Below, piece by piece: positions 1 to 12,660 of a stretch of 64,000 bases of DNA. This stretch comes from Oreohelix idahoensis (lineage: Eukaryota; Mollusca; Gastropoda; Stylommatophora; Oreohelicidae), in the NCBI GenBank assembly GCA_024509875.1, contig JAMPIV010018971.1, positions 318,501 to 382,500 of the forward strand. The letters run 5' to 3'. Below the pieces are notes generated by a model. That model saw only the letters and a list, made by a program, of their open reading frames with translations. It searched no databases and was not told the origin of the DNA. Each line of letters opens with the position of its first letter. The stretch's first letter is position 1. The translations under genes were made by a program, and so were the position numbers.

Positions 1-1735
1 CGGGTTGAATTCACTACTTCCGGGACCGTTCTCTTGGGAATACTATTGTTTTGGATGTCTGTTTAAGTCACATAAAATTGTCCAGGCACGAGCGTTTATA
101 GCTAGCACAGTGTCAACATCTTAGATTTCAAACGAATGAGGAATGTCAGGTCGGCACTTTTTCTCAATATAGGAATTTAGTTGGTAACACCACCACTCGT
201 CAACAGTGTCGGGAAATTTACTGATTGAAATATGTTACTTGCCACCAAGGCGGAAAAATGACTAGAGTTTTTCTCAGGAAGAATCAAATCAGGCTCGATG
301 ACCCGTTACTTCTTTAACCTCTTAAAGTTCTTGTAAAAGTTATACATCAAATCTTTAAGGTAAGAATGTTTGTTGTTTTCTTCACAGATTTATCTCTTTT
401 ACTCAAACGCTGGCAAAGTTTGGGTACCACAGTTTCACTATATAAAATGGAAAGAACACATATCAAATAATTATACATACTATAACTGATAATTTAAACT
501 GCAAGCATAGCTTGTCTTATCATTTAAATTTTCCCGTGAAATAAGTTATATATAAAAAATCATCTATCCTCATGACTTAGGAATACGTGCGTATTCCGTC
601 AACACTCATGAGGCTTCTAGCATTTATAAGTTAGTTTAGAAAGTTTATTCTCGTCTGATTATTTTAGCAGTTAAATTAAATTCATTATCGCTACATTGTT
701 GTTTAAGCTAGAAATTATAATTTATTCTGTTTTCCACTGAAACACGTCACTAGAAAATAATACAGACTTATGTATTAAGCGCTCTGCACCAAATCTAACT
801 AGTGAAATAAAATAAGCGATTTTAACACTTTAAACACTTCACAAAATACTAGAATAATATATGATATTTTACCTCCAAAAAGAATTACAGTTTCACAACG
901 ACTAGGATAATTCACTAGATAGGTATTTAGAAGCTCGGCCAAATTTGACGAGAAACTAATGACTTCGCTATACAAGCTTAATTCACTAGCACGAGTGATT
1001 CTGTCTACTGCAAGTTGGAGAATGAAAAAAAAGTTTCAAACTCTGGTTATACCTATTACCAGACAAAGAGGTAAACGTTAATTTCGCAAAACGAAGTACT
1101 CTCGCCTTTTCCGTCTTTCACGCTTACGTTTAACACCCAAACGCATGCCGTAACTGCCACCTTGCGTCTCTGACACCTCCGTCTAAGAAACGGCCGAAGC
1201 GCTACGTATCAGATGCAAATGTAGACAACCAGTCTGCACTGCAGGGACAGTTTTCACACTTCACGCTGACCATGGCCCACAATGAGTATCGTGTCAGGTG
1301 GAATTTCCAGACAAATGTCTCAGACTGCGCCGAGGAGTCATTTATCGCGCCTTTCCTGAGCGCTCAGCCGAAGAAACCGCGCCTGTCAGCTGAAGGTGCA
1401 GACATAGTCTGCTCGTATGTCTGAGATAAGCGAAAGTCACAGTTTCGTGTCCTGACATCTAATGCAAATAGAATGCATTTTAACGCTCTCCCGTCTCTGT
1501 AGAGACTGACACGTTACGTCATAACTGCGTTCTCAGTTTTGATCAGCAATGAAATGCGTTTCTAAATGAGAAACGAAACTGGCGAAAGTGAGAATGGGAA
1601 AAATATTATTTCTCGTAAACGAATGGATGCGAAAAAATACAGGAAAAAGGTAAAGAGTGATAATAAATAGAGGATACGGGTGAAAGAAAAAGAAGAGGAT
1701 ATCGGCAATTTACGACCAATAAACTCTCTGTGACA
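1..1735 (-). mobile_element. LTR fragment of gypsy family 2 (left end outside window)
   Basis: This stretch aligns by eye with 60,688-61,990, the 3' LTR of the minus-strand gypsy element at the right edge. Shared blocks include the segment around 1,240-1,320, which matches 61,555-61,635, and the terminal GTGACA. It ends at 1,735 in TGTGACA, so in its own orientation it starts TGTCACAG. Immediately to the right is LTR-A sequence that lacks its first ~38 bases, as expected if this LTR was inserted into LTR-A near its start. No internal gypsy coding follows, so it is probably a solo LTR, but its other end is not visible. No protein gene lies inside. Confidence 0.7.
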
Positions 1736-4136
1736 GTCCAACAGTTGCCAAAACTCAAGAGTATCTATTATAGGCTTAAATGGAGTCTATCTTTACACAA
1801 GATTACTCTTGGCCGAAATGCAGATAGAAGAGTAGTAAAGCTTTTATCACATGGAAGTCTTCACAAGATATTCAAATAAGCGAAAACAATGCTAGCACGT
1901 TAATTCTGTAATCTGCCGACAACTTTTATGAAGAATTTAAGCAATGGTTTATTCTAGCTCGTTAAGCCCCCACCGCTGAGTTAATCAGGGAAATTATTAT
2001 TATAATATAGCTCTTTTTAGAGTGTGTGTTTAGTAACTTTGACTGAGACAAACATGTAGTACATTTAAAATTATTGAATCGAAGTTAAATTGGTATGATT
2101 ACAAATAACAAAATTTAATAATCACTTTAAGTTTAACAGTTTACAAAGAAAGGAACAATAGTTAGTTACAAAATAAAGTTCTCATCACTCGGGTGATGGT
2201 TTTTGATAAGAAGTTCAAGCTGCAGCATATAGGTTAACTTAGCTGCCAATGATGATTCTAATCCTCCTCCTGATGGGTAGGTTTTCCGTACACTGCTATC
2301 ACTCGTCTCTGGTCAAAGTTCAGGCGCCGCACGTTCCCAGAACGTCAAGGAGTAACGGCCAAGCTGGTCCTGCGTCTGTCTACAAGACCCTCTTATGATG
2401 GCATCTCGCACAACGTCAGTCCACTTCTACCTTCACTTGGTTCCAGAGGTAGCACTTTCTGCTGGTATCACCAATAACTGGTAATAGAAATAGAAACAAA
2501 ACACTCTTCTGAGTATTGCGTTTTCCGACACATAGTTATGTGGCCCCCACCCACTCTTCTATTCTACCATCCCATGTCAGAATTTACCCTCGATGAGAAT
2601 TAAATTTAATCCCTCGGGATAAAACTTTCTTTACATTTAAACTGAATAGCTTTAGCTTTACATTACATTTAAATGAAAAGGTTAAACGTACAGATATAAT
2701 ATGTTTTACATTTACATCTCCACTGTTTTAAAAGTGTTCACAATATAAATTAATTTGTTTCATTTACATTTACACTTGTGGAAAAGTTTGAAACTTCTAT
2801 TAATTTTAACATGAATATGTTTTTTCGTTTACATGTACATTGAGTGAAAAACTTTGAAACTGTAAGTATTATTCTTAGAATGTACATCACTTCTTTCATT
2901 TTTCCCTCCCTGCTCCACAGGGAACCTGGAAATACTTTATGCTTTTTAGTTCTCTTTACGAAACTATCAATAAAGCAATCACCAGCCCGTGCAGTGGTGG
3001 TTCATGAATCATCATTCTATACGCTGAGGTTGCTAGCTTCAAATGACTTTGACATCCAATAGCGAGTTTCACCCATTAAACTTTACATGGTAATATATAA
3101 ATATATATATATATATGTTAGTTCACATGTTAGTAATAAAATATGAAATGTAAATGCACTACTTACGCCAATCTTGGCTACAGACTTGTTGCTCAGATGA
3201 ATAAAAGAGACGAGTCAGTCTCTTACACGCGTCCGGCGGGGGGGGGGGGGGGGGTCTTTAATTTGACAATAGATTCCGTCTCTGACTCCGTGTGTTTCTT
3301 CAGTTTGCTAGTCCTGGTGTTCCTTATTAAAATGTAGAGCTTCCCTGTGCTTTGTAAGTCTTGTTTGGCTCTCCAATAAAAGGTCCGGTTAACAAAAGGA
3401 AATATGAATCTAGTCTTCACTCTGGCGAGGTCTGATGTTGTCTTGGCGAGCGTGAAATTCACAGTGAAATAAAACTGCGAAATGGTCAGACTATATTCCC
3501 TCTCTTCCCACGCCTTTGTTTGTTATGGAGTTAAATAAACGCTCCAATCATATTCAAACAGGTCGGGTGTGGTGCTTTCAAAATATTTCCGACATGGAAA
3601 AACGTCTTCCATATATGGTAATATGATGTCCGATGCCCTTGTGAACAAACTTCCAAACACACCTCTGTTCATCATAATATTGTGACAGTGTTTTTCTGGC
3701 GTAATGACTCAGGGATGGTCGCTAGTCACCTGTGTTTCGCCAGACAAACAAATATGGTTTTATTCAGCACTCCTGCCCAACACAAGCTTGGATAAACAAG
3801 CATCGTCGCTTGAAAAGATGGTCAGACTGATTATGCGATAAAATATTGTCGGTGACCGTCTAATAACCTGGCGTAACTTAACACGTCTTCGTGAAGCGTC
3901 AATGCGACACAATAAGATAAGAATTACTCCCGTAGGAAATACTGCCATAAAGGAGTGGCGTGTTAGAGACTTTCCCAATGCTATGTTCAGCATAAAGAGT
4001 AAAATGTAGGAAAGAGAAAAATGAAATGCCAAATAAAAGCGATCGGAGAGAAAAATGAAGAAGAAGAAATGATACTGCCGTATGGCTGGAGGTGTGAGAG
4101 ATCACACAAAAGGACAGGGACAGACATTTCGTCACA
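1736..4136 (+). mobile_element. LTR-A copy 1 (solo LTR-like repeat, ~2.4 kb)
   Basis: Repeat shared with 4,137-6,480, 20,609-27,117, 36,488-50,378 and, inverted, 16,804-17,118. Intact copies begin TGTGACG and end TGTCACA or CGTCACA. Two copies are flanked by 5-bp TSDs, so I read the family as solo LTRs. This copy lacks the first ~38 bases, cut off by the LTR at 1-1,735, and ends ATTTCGTCACA at 4,136. It is AT-rich and contains a G run at 3,239-3,254. AATAAA occurs in several places, including a TCCAATAAAAGGT box near 3,374. The short reading frames inside are not conserved between copies. The strand given is only the reading direction used here; the direction of transcription is unknown. Confidence 0.7.
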
Positions 4137-6480
4137 CTAATGTGGGCTTCAAAGGTATCTACCTTCGCACAAGATTACTCTTGGCAGAGATGTAGATAGA
4201 ACGGTAATGACACTTCGATTACAAAGGGAGTCTTCACAAGATATTCAGATAAGCGAAAACAATGCTGCTTTGGCTGAGCACGTTAATTCTAGAATCTGCC
4301 GACAACTTTTGTGAAGCAATTAAGCACTTATTAATTTCAGCTCGTTCAGCCCCCACCCCTGATATACTCAGTTGAATTCGTATTATTCTGGTATAGCTCT
4401 GTTTAGAGTGTGTGTAGCAAATTGACAGAGACAAACATGCAGTAACTTTAAAAGGATTAAATCGAAGTTAATTTGTAACATTACAAATAACACAATTTTA
4501 TAATTACTTTAGGTTTTAACAGTTTGAAAATAAATTGAATAGTTTAGAAGAAAAGTTTCATCATCGATTTACAGTAGAGATGATGGGGAAAGTTCACTTT
4601 GGCAGCGTATATATTTTCACCTCGCTGCCAATAGTAGTTTCTGCTCCCGCTGATGGGTTCTGTTTACACTGCTCTCACTCGTCGCTGGTCAAGGTTAAAT
4701 GCGCCGACGTTCATAGAACGCCAAGGAGTAACGGTCAAGCTGGTACTGCGTCTGTCTATAAGACCCTCTTATGATGACGTCTCGCACAACGTCAGTCCAC
4801 TTCTACCTTCACTTCGTTCAAGAGATAGTACTTTCTGCTGGTACCACCAATAACTGTGGTAATAGAATAGAGACAAACGCTCTTCTGAGTATTGCGTTTT
4901 CCGACACATAGTTATGCGCCCCCCTTCTTCTATTCTACCATCCCATTTATCTCAGAATTTACCCTCGATGAGCATTAAATTTAACCCCTTGGGATAAAAC
5001 TTTCTTTACATTTAAAAAGAATAGCTTTAGCTTTACATTACATTTAAATGAACAGGTTAATAATACAGATAGAGTCTGTTTACATTTACATCTCCACTGA
5101 TTGAAAAGTGTTTACAATATAAATTGAATATGTTTTCATTGTTGTTTACACTGATTTAAAGCTTGAAAACTTACATTAATTTTAAAGTGGACATTTGCAC
5201 TGCTTTGAAATTGTAAGTATTTATACTTAGAATGTACATAATTTCTTTCATCTTTTCTTCCCTACGCCACATGGAACCTGGGACTACTTTCTGCTTTTAG
5301 TTCTAATTAAGAAACTAGCAATAAAGCAATCACCAGCCCGTGCAGTGGTGGTTCATGAATCATCATTCTATACGCTGAGGTTGCCAGCCTCAAATGACTT
5401 GGACATCCCCTAGCGATTTTCACATATTAAAATTCGCTTGGCAATATACATATATATGTTAGTTCACATGTTAATAATGAAAATATAGAATGTAAAATGA
5501 CAACGTACGCCAATCCTGGCTAACAGACTTTTTGCTCAGATGAATATAAGAGACTTGAATCGGCCTATTTCACGAATCTGGGGTTAATTTAAGAAGTTCC
5601 CTTTCTGACTTCGTGTGTGGTCCTTCAGTTTCATCAGTCCCGGTTTCCTTATTTAATATGAAAGAGATTTCCTGGGCTATGAATGTCCGTCCAAAATTCT
5701 CCAATAAAAGGTGTCAGGTATGTTAAGAAGGAATTCTGAATTCTAGGCTTCACTCTAGCAAGGTCTGGTATCTTGGCAAGCGATGTTCACAGTGGAATAA
5801 AACTGAAACGTGTCAGGTTATATTCCCGGCAACCCACGCATCTGTTTGTTATAGTTAAATAAAGGCTCCAATCATTTTCAAACAGGCGGGTGAGGGTTTG
5901 GTGCTTTCAAAATATTCTACGTGAAATAAGGTGCGTACAACAAAAGGTCACGTATTACCATGTATGGCAATAAGACATACGATGCTTTGCATACCGATTC
6001 GCGAACATGTCGTTAACCTCATATGACAACGTTTGTCAAAAGTAACAATTCATTACTTTATCAGAAAGTAATCTCTTATCGGTGTCTGTTGATAAGTTGT
6101 CTCCCCGTATTCCCAGATTATGTGATGCGCGCACACGTCTTATCGGTGATAGGCAGATAGCGCTGGGCGATGTACGTGTTAATCCGTCACAGCCAAGCTT
6201 GGTACAAGGGAATCGTACCAACCTGCCCCTCATAATATTATCTCAACCTCTCCCTGCAAATGTGAGGAGTTTATCATCCACAAGGAGTGTCAGATAACAA
6301 ACAAGACACACTATACTGAAAGTAGTGAAAGAATTCTTGAAAACATAAACTATCTGCTACTTAGTATAGAAAAAAAGAAAGTGCGACAATTGAAAGCACG
6401 CAATAAAATCAGTACCACAAATGCACCGATTACTGCCGGAGTGAAACAGAGATCGAGAGGGGTCGCCCCATTCTGTCACA
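4137..6480 (+). mobile_element. LTR-A copy 2 (lacks first ~70 bases)
   Basis: Collinear with copy 1 from the point CTAATGTGGGCTTC onward, ending TTCTGTCACA at 6,480. It abuts the end of copy 1 directly. That is expected if copy 1 was inserted into copy 2 at a CTAAT site, with the missing start of copy 2 lying left of the window. Near 6,320 it keeps an uninterrupted GAAAGAATTC site, where the 20.6-27.1 kb copy carries an inverted-repeat insertion, so it serves as the empty-site reference. Confidence 0.65.
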
Positions 6481-6756
6481 AAAGTGTAAACAGTAAAGTG
6501 TAAACAATAGGGAGTAAACAGTAGAGGATAAGCAGTAGGGTGTAAACAGTAGGGTGTAAACAGTAGGGTGTAAAGAATAGGGTGTAAACAGTAGGGGTGT
6601 AAACAGTAGAATGGAAACAGTAGGGTGTAAACAGTAGGGTCTAAACAGTAAAGTGTAAACAGTAGGGAGTAAACAGTAGGAAAGAATTCTTGAAAACATA
6701 AACTATCTGCTACTTAGTATAGAAAAAAAGAAAGTGCGACAATTGAAAGCACGCAA
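6327..6756 (+). repeat. Exact 77-bp direct duplication (6,327-6,403 and 6,680-6,756)
   Basis: The 77 bases at 6,327-6,403, part of LTR-A copy 2, recur without a mismatch at 6,680-6,756 inside the 14-bp minisatellite. The copy inside the array has minisatellite units on both sides. Confidence 0.9.
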
Positions 6757-7230
6757 ACAGTAAACAGTAGGGTGTAAACAGTAGGGTGTAAAGAATAGGG
6801 TGTAAAAAGTAGGGATGTAAACAGTAGGGGTGTAAACAGTAGAATAGAAACAGTAGGGTGTAAACAGTAGGGTCTAAACAGTAAAGTGTAAACAGTAGGG
6901 AGTAAACAGTAGGAAGTAAACAGTAGGGGGTGTAAACAGTAGAGTGTGAACAGTAGTATGTAAACAGTAGGATGTAAACAGTAAAGTGTAAAACGTAGTG
7001 TGTAAACACAAGGATGTAAACAGTAGGATGTAAACAGTAAAGTGTAAACAGTAGGATGTAAACAGTAGGGTCTACAAAGTAAAGTGTAAACAGTAGGGAG
7101 TAAACAGTAGGGAGTAAACAGTAGGGAGCAAACGGTAGGGAGTAAACAGTAGGGAGTAAACAGCAGGGAGTAAACAGTAGGTAGTAAACAGTAGGGAGCA
7201 AACCGTAGGGAGTAAACAGTAGGGAGTAAG
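6481..7230 (+). repeat. 14-bp minisatellite (AGTAGGGTGTAAAC-type)
   Basis: Dozens of units of about 14 bases with the consensus AGTAGGG(T/A)GTAAAC run from the end of LTR-A copy 2 to about 7,230, with single-base changes and a few shorter units. The purine-rich G strand is the plus strand. Because the unit is not a multiple of three, the long minus-strand reading frames over it (204 and 89 codons) are low-complexity by-products, not genes. Confidence 0.92.
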
Positions 7231-7332
7231 TGAATAAAAAGGAGAATAAGAGGAAGTATATATACGCATTACAGTCACACAATAAATAAATAGTTACAGG
7301 AAGTTGCTTAAATGTAAACTGCACAGGTAAGG

Positions 7333-7560
7333 TAAAGGTAAGTTAGTTCCATAGCAGATACTGCAGTAGGGGAGTGAAGTATTGGAGACTTCTTTATCAT
7401 GAGTCTAACTGTAAGAGTGTGGGAGGGAGTGTGACCAGTTCCCTTCCTCTATGCCTTTCCCAACTCAAAGTTCATGACGCCACTGTGTATGTCGAACTCG
7501 TTACCTTTGCCACGAGAGATCAGCGATCCAAGCACCCCGCCAATCGAAGCCGCCCTTTAA
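7333..7560 (-). repeat. SINE-1 copy (tRNA-derived type), degraded
   Basis: Matches the reverse complement of the SINE at 33,060-33,300, including TAGGGGAGTGAAGT, the GTTCCCTTCCTC tract and CCCAACTCAAAG. The tRNA-like head is not clear here. It ends in an A-run region at 7,559-7,568. Confidence 0.5.
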
Positions 7561-8384
7561 AAAAAAAATAGAAAGCTTAAGGGAGCTGGAAAATAAGAGA
7601 TGAAATAAATAATTAATACATAATCATCATGATTTTTCTTTACGCTCACTACAACGCTTAAAGCCACGACTGCACCTGCCATCACACCCCCCCCCCACCC
7701 CCAAGCCCGCTCCAAGTAGTCACAAGCTCTTACAGAGGTAGTTTCTGTGGCGATTTGTTTTACATGTTGAGGCTGCCAGCTTCAAGCACAACCTCATATT
7801 AGTCGCCTGGTACGACATGCCTGATAATGCAGCAGGTCTATTCGTTCTTACTCTCTTCAGAGATCCCTGGGGGAATTACGCGGGGCTATCATGATATATA
7901 TATATATATATACTTTTGGGTTTTCCGTTATCTCTTTTACCACGAGGATTACAGAAAAAATAACTACCTCATGACAATACCAACTAGTTTCCTCAATGTG
8001 CCTCCTTTAACATATGGTCCTGACTTTTGTTCCACCAGCGTTTGTCTATGTCTTCCCATCAGTTCCACATTTACATCTAATCTGCATATTGAGGATGTAG
8101 AGATTATACTTTCTAATGTTGCTTGGCTACTGGCCGTTCGACCTGTTTTCTCATCTCCGAAGGGACCTTTGGCACAGAGAGACTGAAATGGTGTGACCAA
8201 GTGGAAGGAATGTAACATATGTGGGAATTAAAAGGGTTGCAAAGAATTCTTTCGAAAAATGTAGGATGAAAAAAAAGTTTAGGGTTAAGATGAACCTACA
8301 AGAAGCGGATTGAGAAAACCGAGAGGAAACTATATATTTGTAAAGGAAAGAATTAAATTTAGTGAATTAATTTAATAGCAACTA
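7561..8384. other. No gene; contains dispersed repeat B fragment
   Basis: No convincing coding sequence. 7,735-7,895 resembles 31,120-31,265: both carry GCCAGC, then TATTAGTCG, ACGACATGCCTGA, a pyrimidine-rich tract, CAGAGA and a short C/G-rich end. I take this as a minus-strand copy of a dispersed SINE-like family (repeat B). A 21-base C-rich tract lies at 7,687-7,702 and a short TA run at 7,892-7,911. Confidence 0.45.
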
Positions 8385-8470
8385 AGTCTGAACGAACGAA
8401 CTAACGAACGAACTTTATTTTTAAAGGGTTGAGAATGTGGCACGCAGACCCGTCGTCTAACATTCTACTC
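8385..8470 (+). mobile_element. LINE 3'-end fragment
   Basis: The block GAACGAACGAAC, TTTATTTTTAAAGGGTTGA and GGCACGCAGACCCGTC matches the segment just after the LINE coding end at 20,326-20,400. It is therefore probably the 3' untranslated tail of the RNase H-bearing LINE family. Confidence 0.45.
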
Positions 8471-10375
8471 TTCTTTTCTTTTTCATTGTATACTGAATTA
8501 ATTTATTCTCATATGATGCAACAGCAATTGAGGAAGTCAATGATGATGGTGATGATGTTGATAATTGTATTATGGAATAGCGCGTTAAGTGTGACTCCAA
8601 ATTATTATTAATTTTTTTTTTTACAATTTGGGTATTTCTTTCCTTAATTATGAGGACGACAGACAATTCATATTTGGCAGTCATATTCAGGTAGGATAGA
8701 TTGGAAACAATCTGGCTATAGAGGAAAATAGAGGTGACTGTCATGAAATGACCATAGAACAGAATGAGATTTCTAAACTATGAACGTTGGCATAGATACG
8801 TAAGAGGTGACTTGTGCCAGCCAACGGGGACAACTGTGATAAACGAGCGCAAGGTCTTATCGCTGTCTTTCCCATCATCTCTCTTTTCTTTCATTTTCAA
8901 CCACATTTCCTCTTTCATCGTTGTTCAAGCAATCTTTTAATCACGACTGGACTTTAAACTGTAAGCTTTATTACTCGTGACTTGTATCTAAAGCGTAACT
9001 TAACGCTCCTTTGATTCAGGTTCCCACATTGTTAAACACATCTGGTTTCATCATAATCTTGGGAAATACCCCTGGCTACAGAACGATTTCTTTTGATACG
9101 TAGGTCCCTGTGCAGATATCGTCAGACATACCACCTTGGAGCATTGATTATTTTGGAAGATACGTGGCTGACACCACATGGTAGTCTATTCGTGGCTAAG
9201 CCGATGTTTAAACAAATTACGGTCATCGCGCACAAAACAATGGACGCAGGCAAACAATAGACTCCGAGCGTGGGACATCAAAAGGCTCGTTACACGGACT
9301 ACCACCTTTGTTTCCAGATGGTAGCTGACGGTAGAAGGATAGGAATCTTAGACATGAAACAGGGAGATTAAAGATGCATGGGAATACAAAGTTGACGCGG
9401 AGGGCTTTGTGACAGTTGGAAGGAGGGTGATTTTTTTTGCATTGGCTAGCCAATTGTCAAACTCCGGTTTGCCATGCCACATGGCATTGAATGTTTGTGG
9501 CGAATAGCCCATCCACTTTTAGAGTGACAGGGGACAAGAGAGATCCAAGGTCTGAGCCACAAGATGGATGCCTCGCTATTGGTTTTGAGGCAGAGTTTCA
9601 CGCCGCAGGCAAGATTTGGGAACATATGGGCGATTTAGAAATATAATGTACTGCGGAGTTCATCAGAGATCAGTACAGTTTCAGTACAGCGTGGTGTAGA
9701 ACATATCACAGACGCCTAGCCCTATTAGACGTGTTAATTCCTGTGTGGATATTAAAATTCATATGTGTGGAATTTATAGTGTTCTTAAAGGAATTCGCGA
9801 AAGGGAAAAAGGAGGTTAGTGAATCTTTTAAAAACTATTACTAATTTTCCTTAGGCTTTAAGTTAATATTTACTTTTTCACTTAGCATCATAGCTAAATG
9901 TGCGGAAGACAGTTTTCAATTAATTCTTCTCGTAAAGGATTAAATAAATCAAACGATTTTCATCTAAGATGATACGAGGTAATTGATAGTTCATACTTCA
10001 TCTTCATCTAGAATGTTAGGTCATCATACAGACTTTCATGTGACCACACTCTCATGCGCAATATATTTAACACTTGTCAGATGCATCTCATGTCATACAT
10101 AATTACTAGAGAATTGAAATCATCATTAGCGAGGAGTAGTATAAAAGAAAGTCAACCATTGATATTAAGTGTGAAAACTTACTAAAACGTTTGTGTGTCT
10201 TCAGTCCAACAAAAGTCTGAGTCGAATTATTACATGTTGAACGTCTAACACAAAGAAACTAGCACGGTGTACGTCTGGATAGCAAAATTTGCCTTTAGGA
10301 CATCCTTAACTTCCTCAGTTAAGAAGGAAGAATTCTCGCCCACGTTACAAGGTGGTCGCAGCATTTTTTATTCAC
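8471..10375. other. No recognisable gene
   Basis: AT-rich sequence with only short, low-quality reading frames. A TATAAAAG box occurs at 10,140-10,147 without other clear promoter signs. I recognise no repeat family here, apart from similarity in style to long LTR sequence. Confidence 0.5.
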
Positions 10376-10685
10376 CTTTTAACAAGAGCGCATTTTGAGA
10401 ATCAAGATTCCATATTCACAAGTTGATTAAATATTCAAATATCTATTTCAACTCACTTACAAGAGCGCATTTTGAGAATCAAGATTCTATATTTACAAAT
10501 TGTTTCTCATATTTATACCAAGTGCCACGCACTCCTAAGCGCATTTTATGACGCAGACTCCATAGTCACAAATTGAGTCAGATATACAGATATCAAGTGC
10601 AGCTTACTTCAAAGTGTATCTTAAGAATCCAGCGTATACACTCAAGTTGATGAGTCTACATACCAAGATCATTTCGCGACTACCT
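10376..10685 (+). repeat. Degenerate ~75-80 bp tandem repeat, about 4 copies
   Basis: Units start near 10,376, 10,457, 10,533 and 10,608. Shared words are AAGAGCGCATTTTGAGAATC, AAGATTC(C/T)ATATT(C/T)ACAA and CACAA(A/G)TTG. Units 1 and 2 are closest; units 3 and 4 are strongly diverged. Confidence 0.75.
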
Positions 10686-12660
10686 CCAGTCTGACCAGTA
10701 CCCGTCGGAGATTAGACAACAGACATCTTTCATACGACAACTGTCAACTGTTTATTAACGCTACAGAGATATTGTCAAACATTGAAGGGCTGTATCTCGT
10801 CAACGTTCTCAGTACCACACAAGTTTTCATCAGAACGCCCTCGTCATAGAGATAACCCACTCAACATAACTTATAACTACCTGGAACATTCTATGATTGC
10901 ATGTGAATCATCCTACCTGGGAGAAGGTTATTTAGAGACACATGGACTGTGTAGATTACTCATAATTTTGGTAACAAATATCATTTCGTTTCACATAGGT
11001 TCATTCTTCTATTTAAACTACGATATTAATATATCATCTGTGTGTTTTTGCATGAATCGTCGTTCACCATCATCACGTTCTAATTACTACTAACCCTATG
11101 TGTGTAGATATTTAATTAATAAACCCAATAATCGTTTGATCATTATCTAGTTCGTTAATGTATCACTCGTGCTGTCGGTGTTAAATATTTACTTATAGGT
11201 AAATTTCTACATTCAGATGAGGTTGGGGGCTCTTTCTTTTACGGGATCTAAGGGCAGAAGCTAAGGTCGTGGGGAAACTGTTGCTGTCATTTTTGACGGT
11301 GAGAAAAACACCAACCTAATTTATGTTTGGTTTAATGTGATCAAAGAGAGATAAATGTTTATTATCTTTCTGTGACAGGTTTGACTGGTGATTATCTTCC
11401 CCTGTCTTATGTTGTCCTGTCTCAGGCAATGTCTTATAGTTGACATGTCTTATGACTATTTATAGGACCATATACGGAGTATCTTTACCACCCGTTTGGG
11501 CGGAAACGCCTGGTCTGGTTTAGCCTCGATCTGGTCTATGCCCTTTGGGCATGCGCAGGTTTTGGCGCAAAGACCGAGAGACTGATGATTCAAGCAGAGT
11601 GTACCTAAGGCTTAGAACGGATGTACCGATCCGTAGATTTCTCTCTGCCAAGTTTCGATAGGGATTTGGAAAATCTGGGAATGACTGTTTTGTCATTCTT
11701 CCTTCCCTGAGTGATTCTTTATGTTGTGTTACCTTAGAGTGTAAGGATTCTATGAGAAGGTAACTGAAACATTATTCGATCTTTTCGTCTCGATTAGATC
11801 TTAAAGGTACATTTATCGCTGATGGCGACATAGTGAGCGAAGCTCACGAGGAGTTAATATACTGTACCCCAGTATGGCTACATATTTGAAAGACTAGGTC
11901 TAAGTTGACCTGTTTTACATATAAGCCTAAGAATCAACTTAATGGAACCTCAAAGCAGGCGGAATATTGTTTGGCAGAAATATATTTATTCTCAGAAGTT
12001 TAAGTAAACTGAGAGTCACCTGATTATCGAGGCCCGCGACCCGCGGCCTGATTTCGTCGTCATTATATTGGTCCGTGTTTACGGCCAATCTCCTTCACCA
12101 GTATGACGTACCTGGCATGTGAGGCCAGAATGAAGTCTTTTGCTAGTTGTAGGACAATAGCATTGACTTTGTTAAATAACTTATATCGCCCGTACTAGGC
12201 AATATATTTGCTAGGGCTTACCTGACGGGGCTCAGTCAGGGATTAGAGCTATTGCATGAACAGTAATTATTGGTCAAGACATCGTTATATGTCTAAGCTG
12301 TTCGGGTTCTGTGATGCCTGATGTTAACCTTCATAACAACACATATAATGTCCATGATCCTGTACTATTGATTGTTTCGTCTATCATCATATTATCGTAC
12401 GTCATGAATAAATATTGTAAACGTCAGCAGCATTCCCTACTTCACTGACTTCTACTTGTGGTTGTGTGAGTCTATGTGAAGTCGTCCAAGAGCCTATACG
12501 GCCTTCGTGTTGTCAGCACTACTATTCACTCACCTACACGATCAACCACAGTCTTATACAAGTACTACACGTCTGTATCTACACGTATGCTGACACTATG
12601 AGTGTCTCTACTATACCCTGGCGGCACCTCATGCCGGTGACCTAGATTACACCGCATCAT
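10686..12660. other. No recognisable gene; promoter-like cluster inside
   Basis: No convincing coding sequence. The region holds the cluster of GC-box-like motifs at 11,456-11,572, listed separately. AATAAA occurs near 11,119 and at 12,406-12,411, followed by GT-rich sequence. It could be part of a long LTR or a noncoding transcript; the sequence does not decide. Confidence 0.4.
11456..11572. promoter_or_regulatory. Cluster of TATA-, E2F- and NRF1-like motifs
   Basis: Within ~115 bases are a TATTTATAGG box (~11,456), a near-CArG box CCATATACGG (11,468-11,477), TTTGGGCGGAAAC (11,495-11,507, E2F-like), GCATGCGCA (11,549-11,557, NRF1-like half) and TTTTGGCGCAAA (11,560-11,571, a good E2F-type site). 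Function is inferred from motif density only, and no gene is recognised downstream on either strand. Confidence 0.25.

Noticed and set aside
6481..7230. Telomere-like repeat, because of many GTAGGG words
   Set aside because: The unit is 14 bases with GTAAAC and is not (TTAGGG)n.
6430..7324. Long minus-strand frames rich in Leu, Phe, Tyr and Pro
   Set aside because: Translation of the 14-bp minisatellite.
10782..11093. 103-codon frame as a possible host gene
   Set aside because: No domain, biased composition, no splice or regulatory support and no second copy; indistinguishable from chance.
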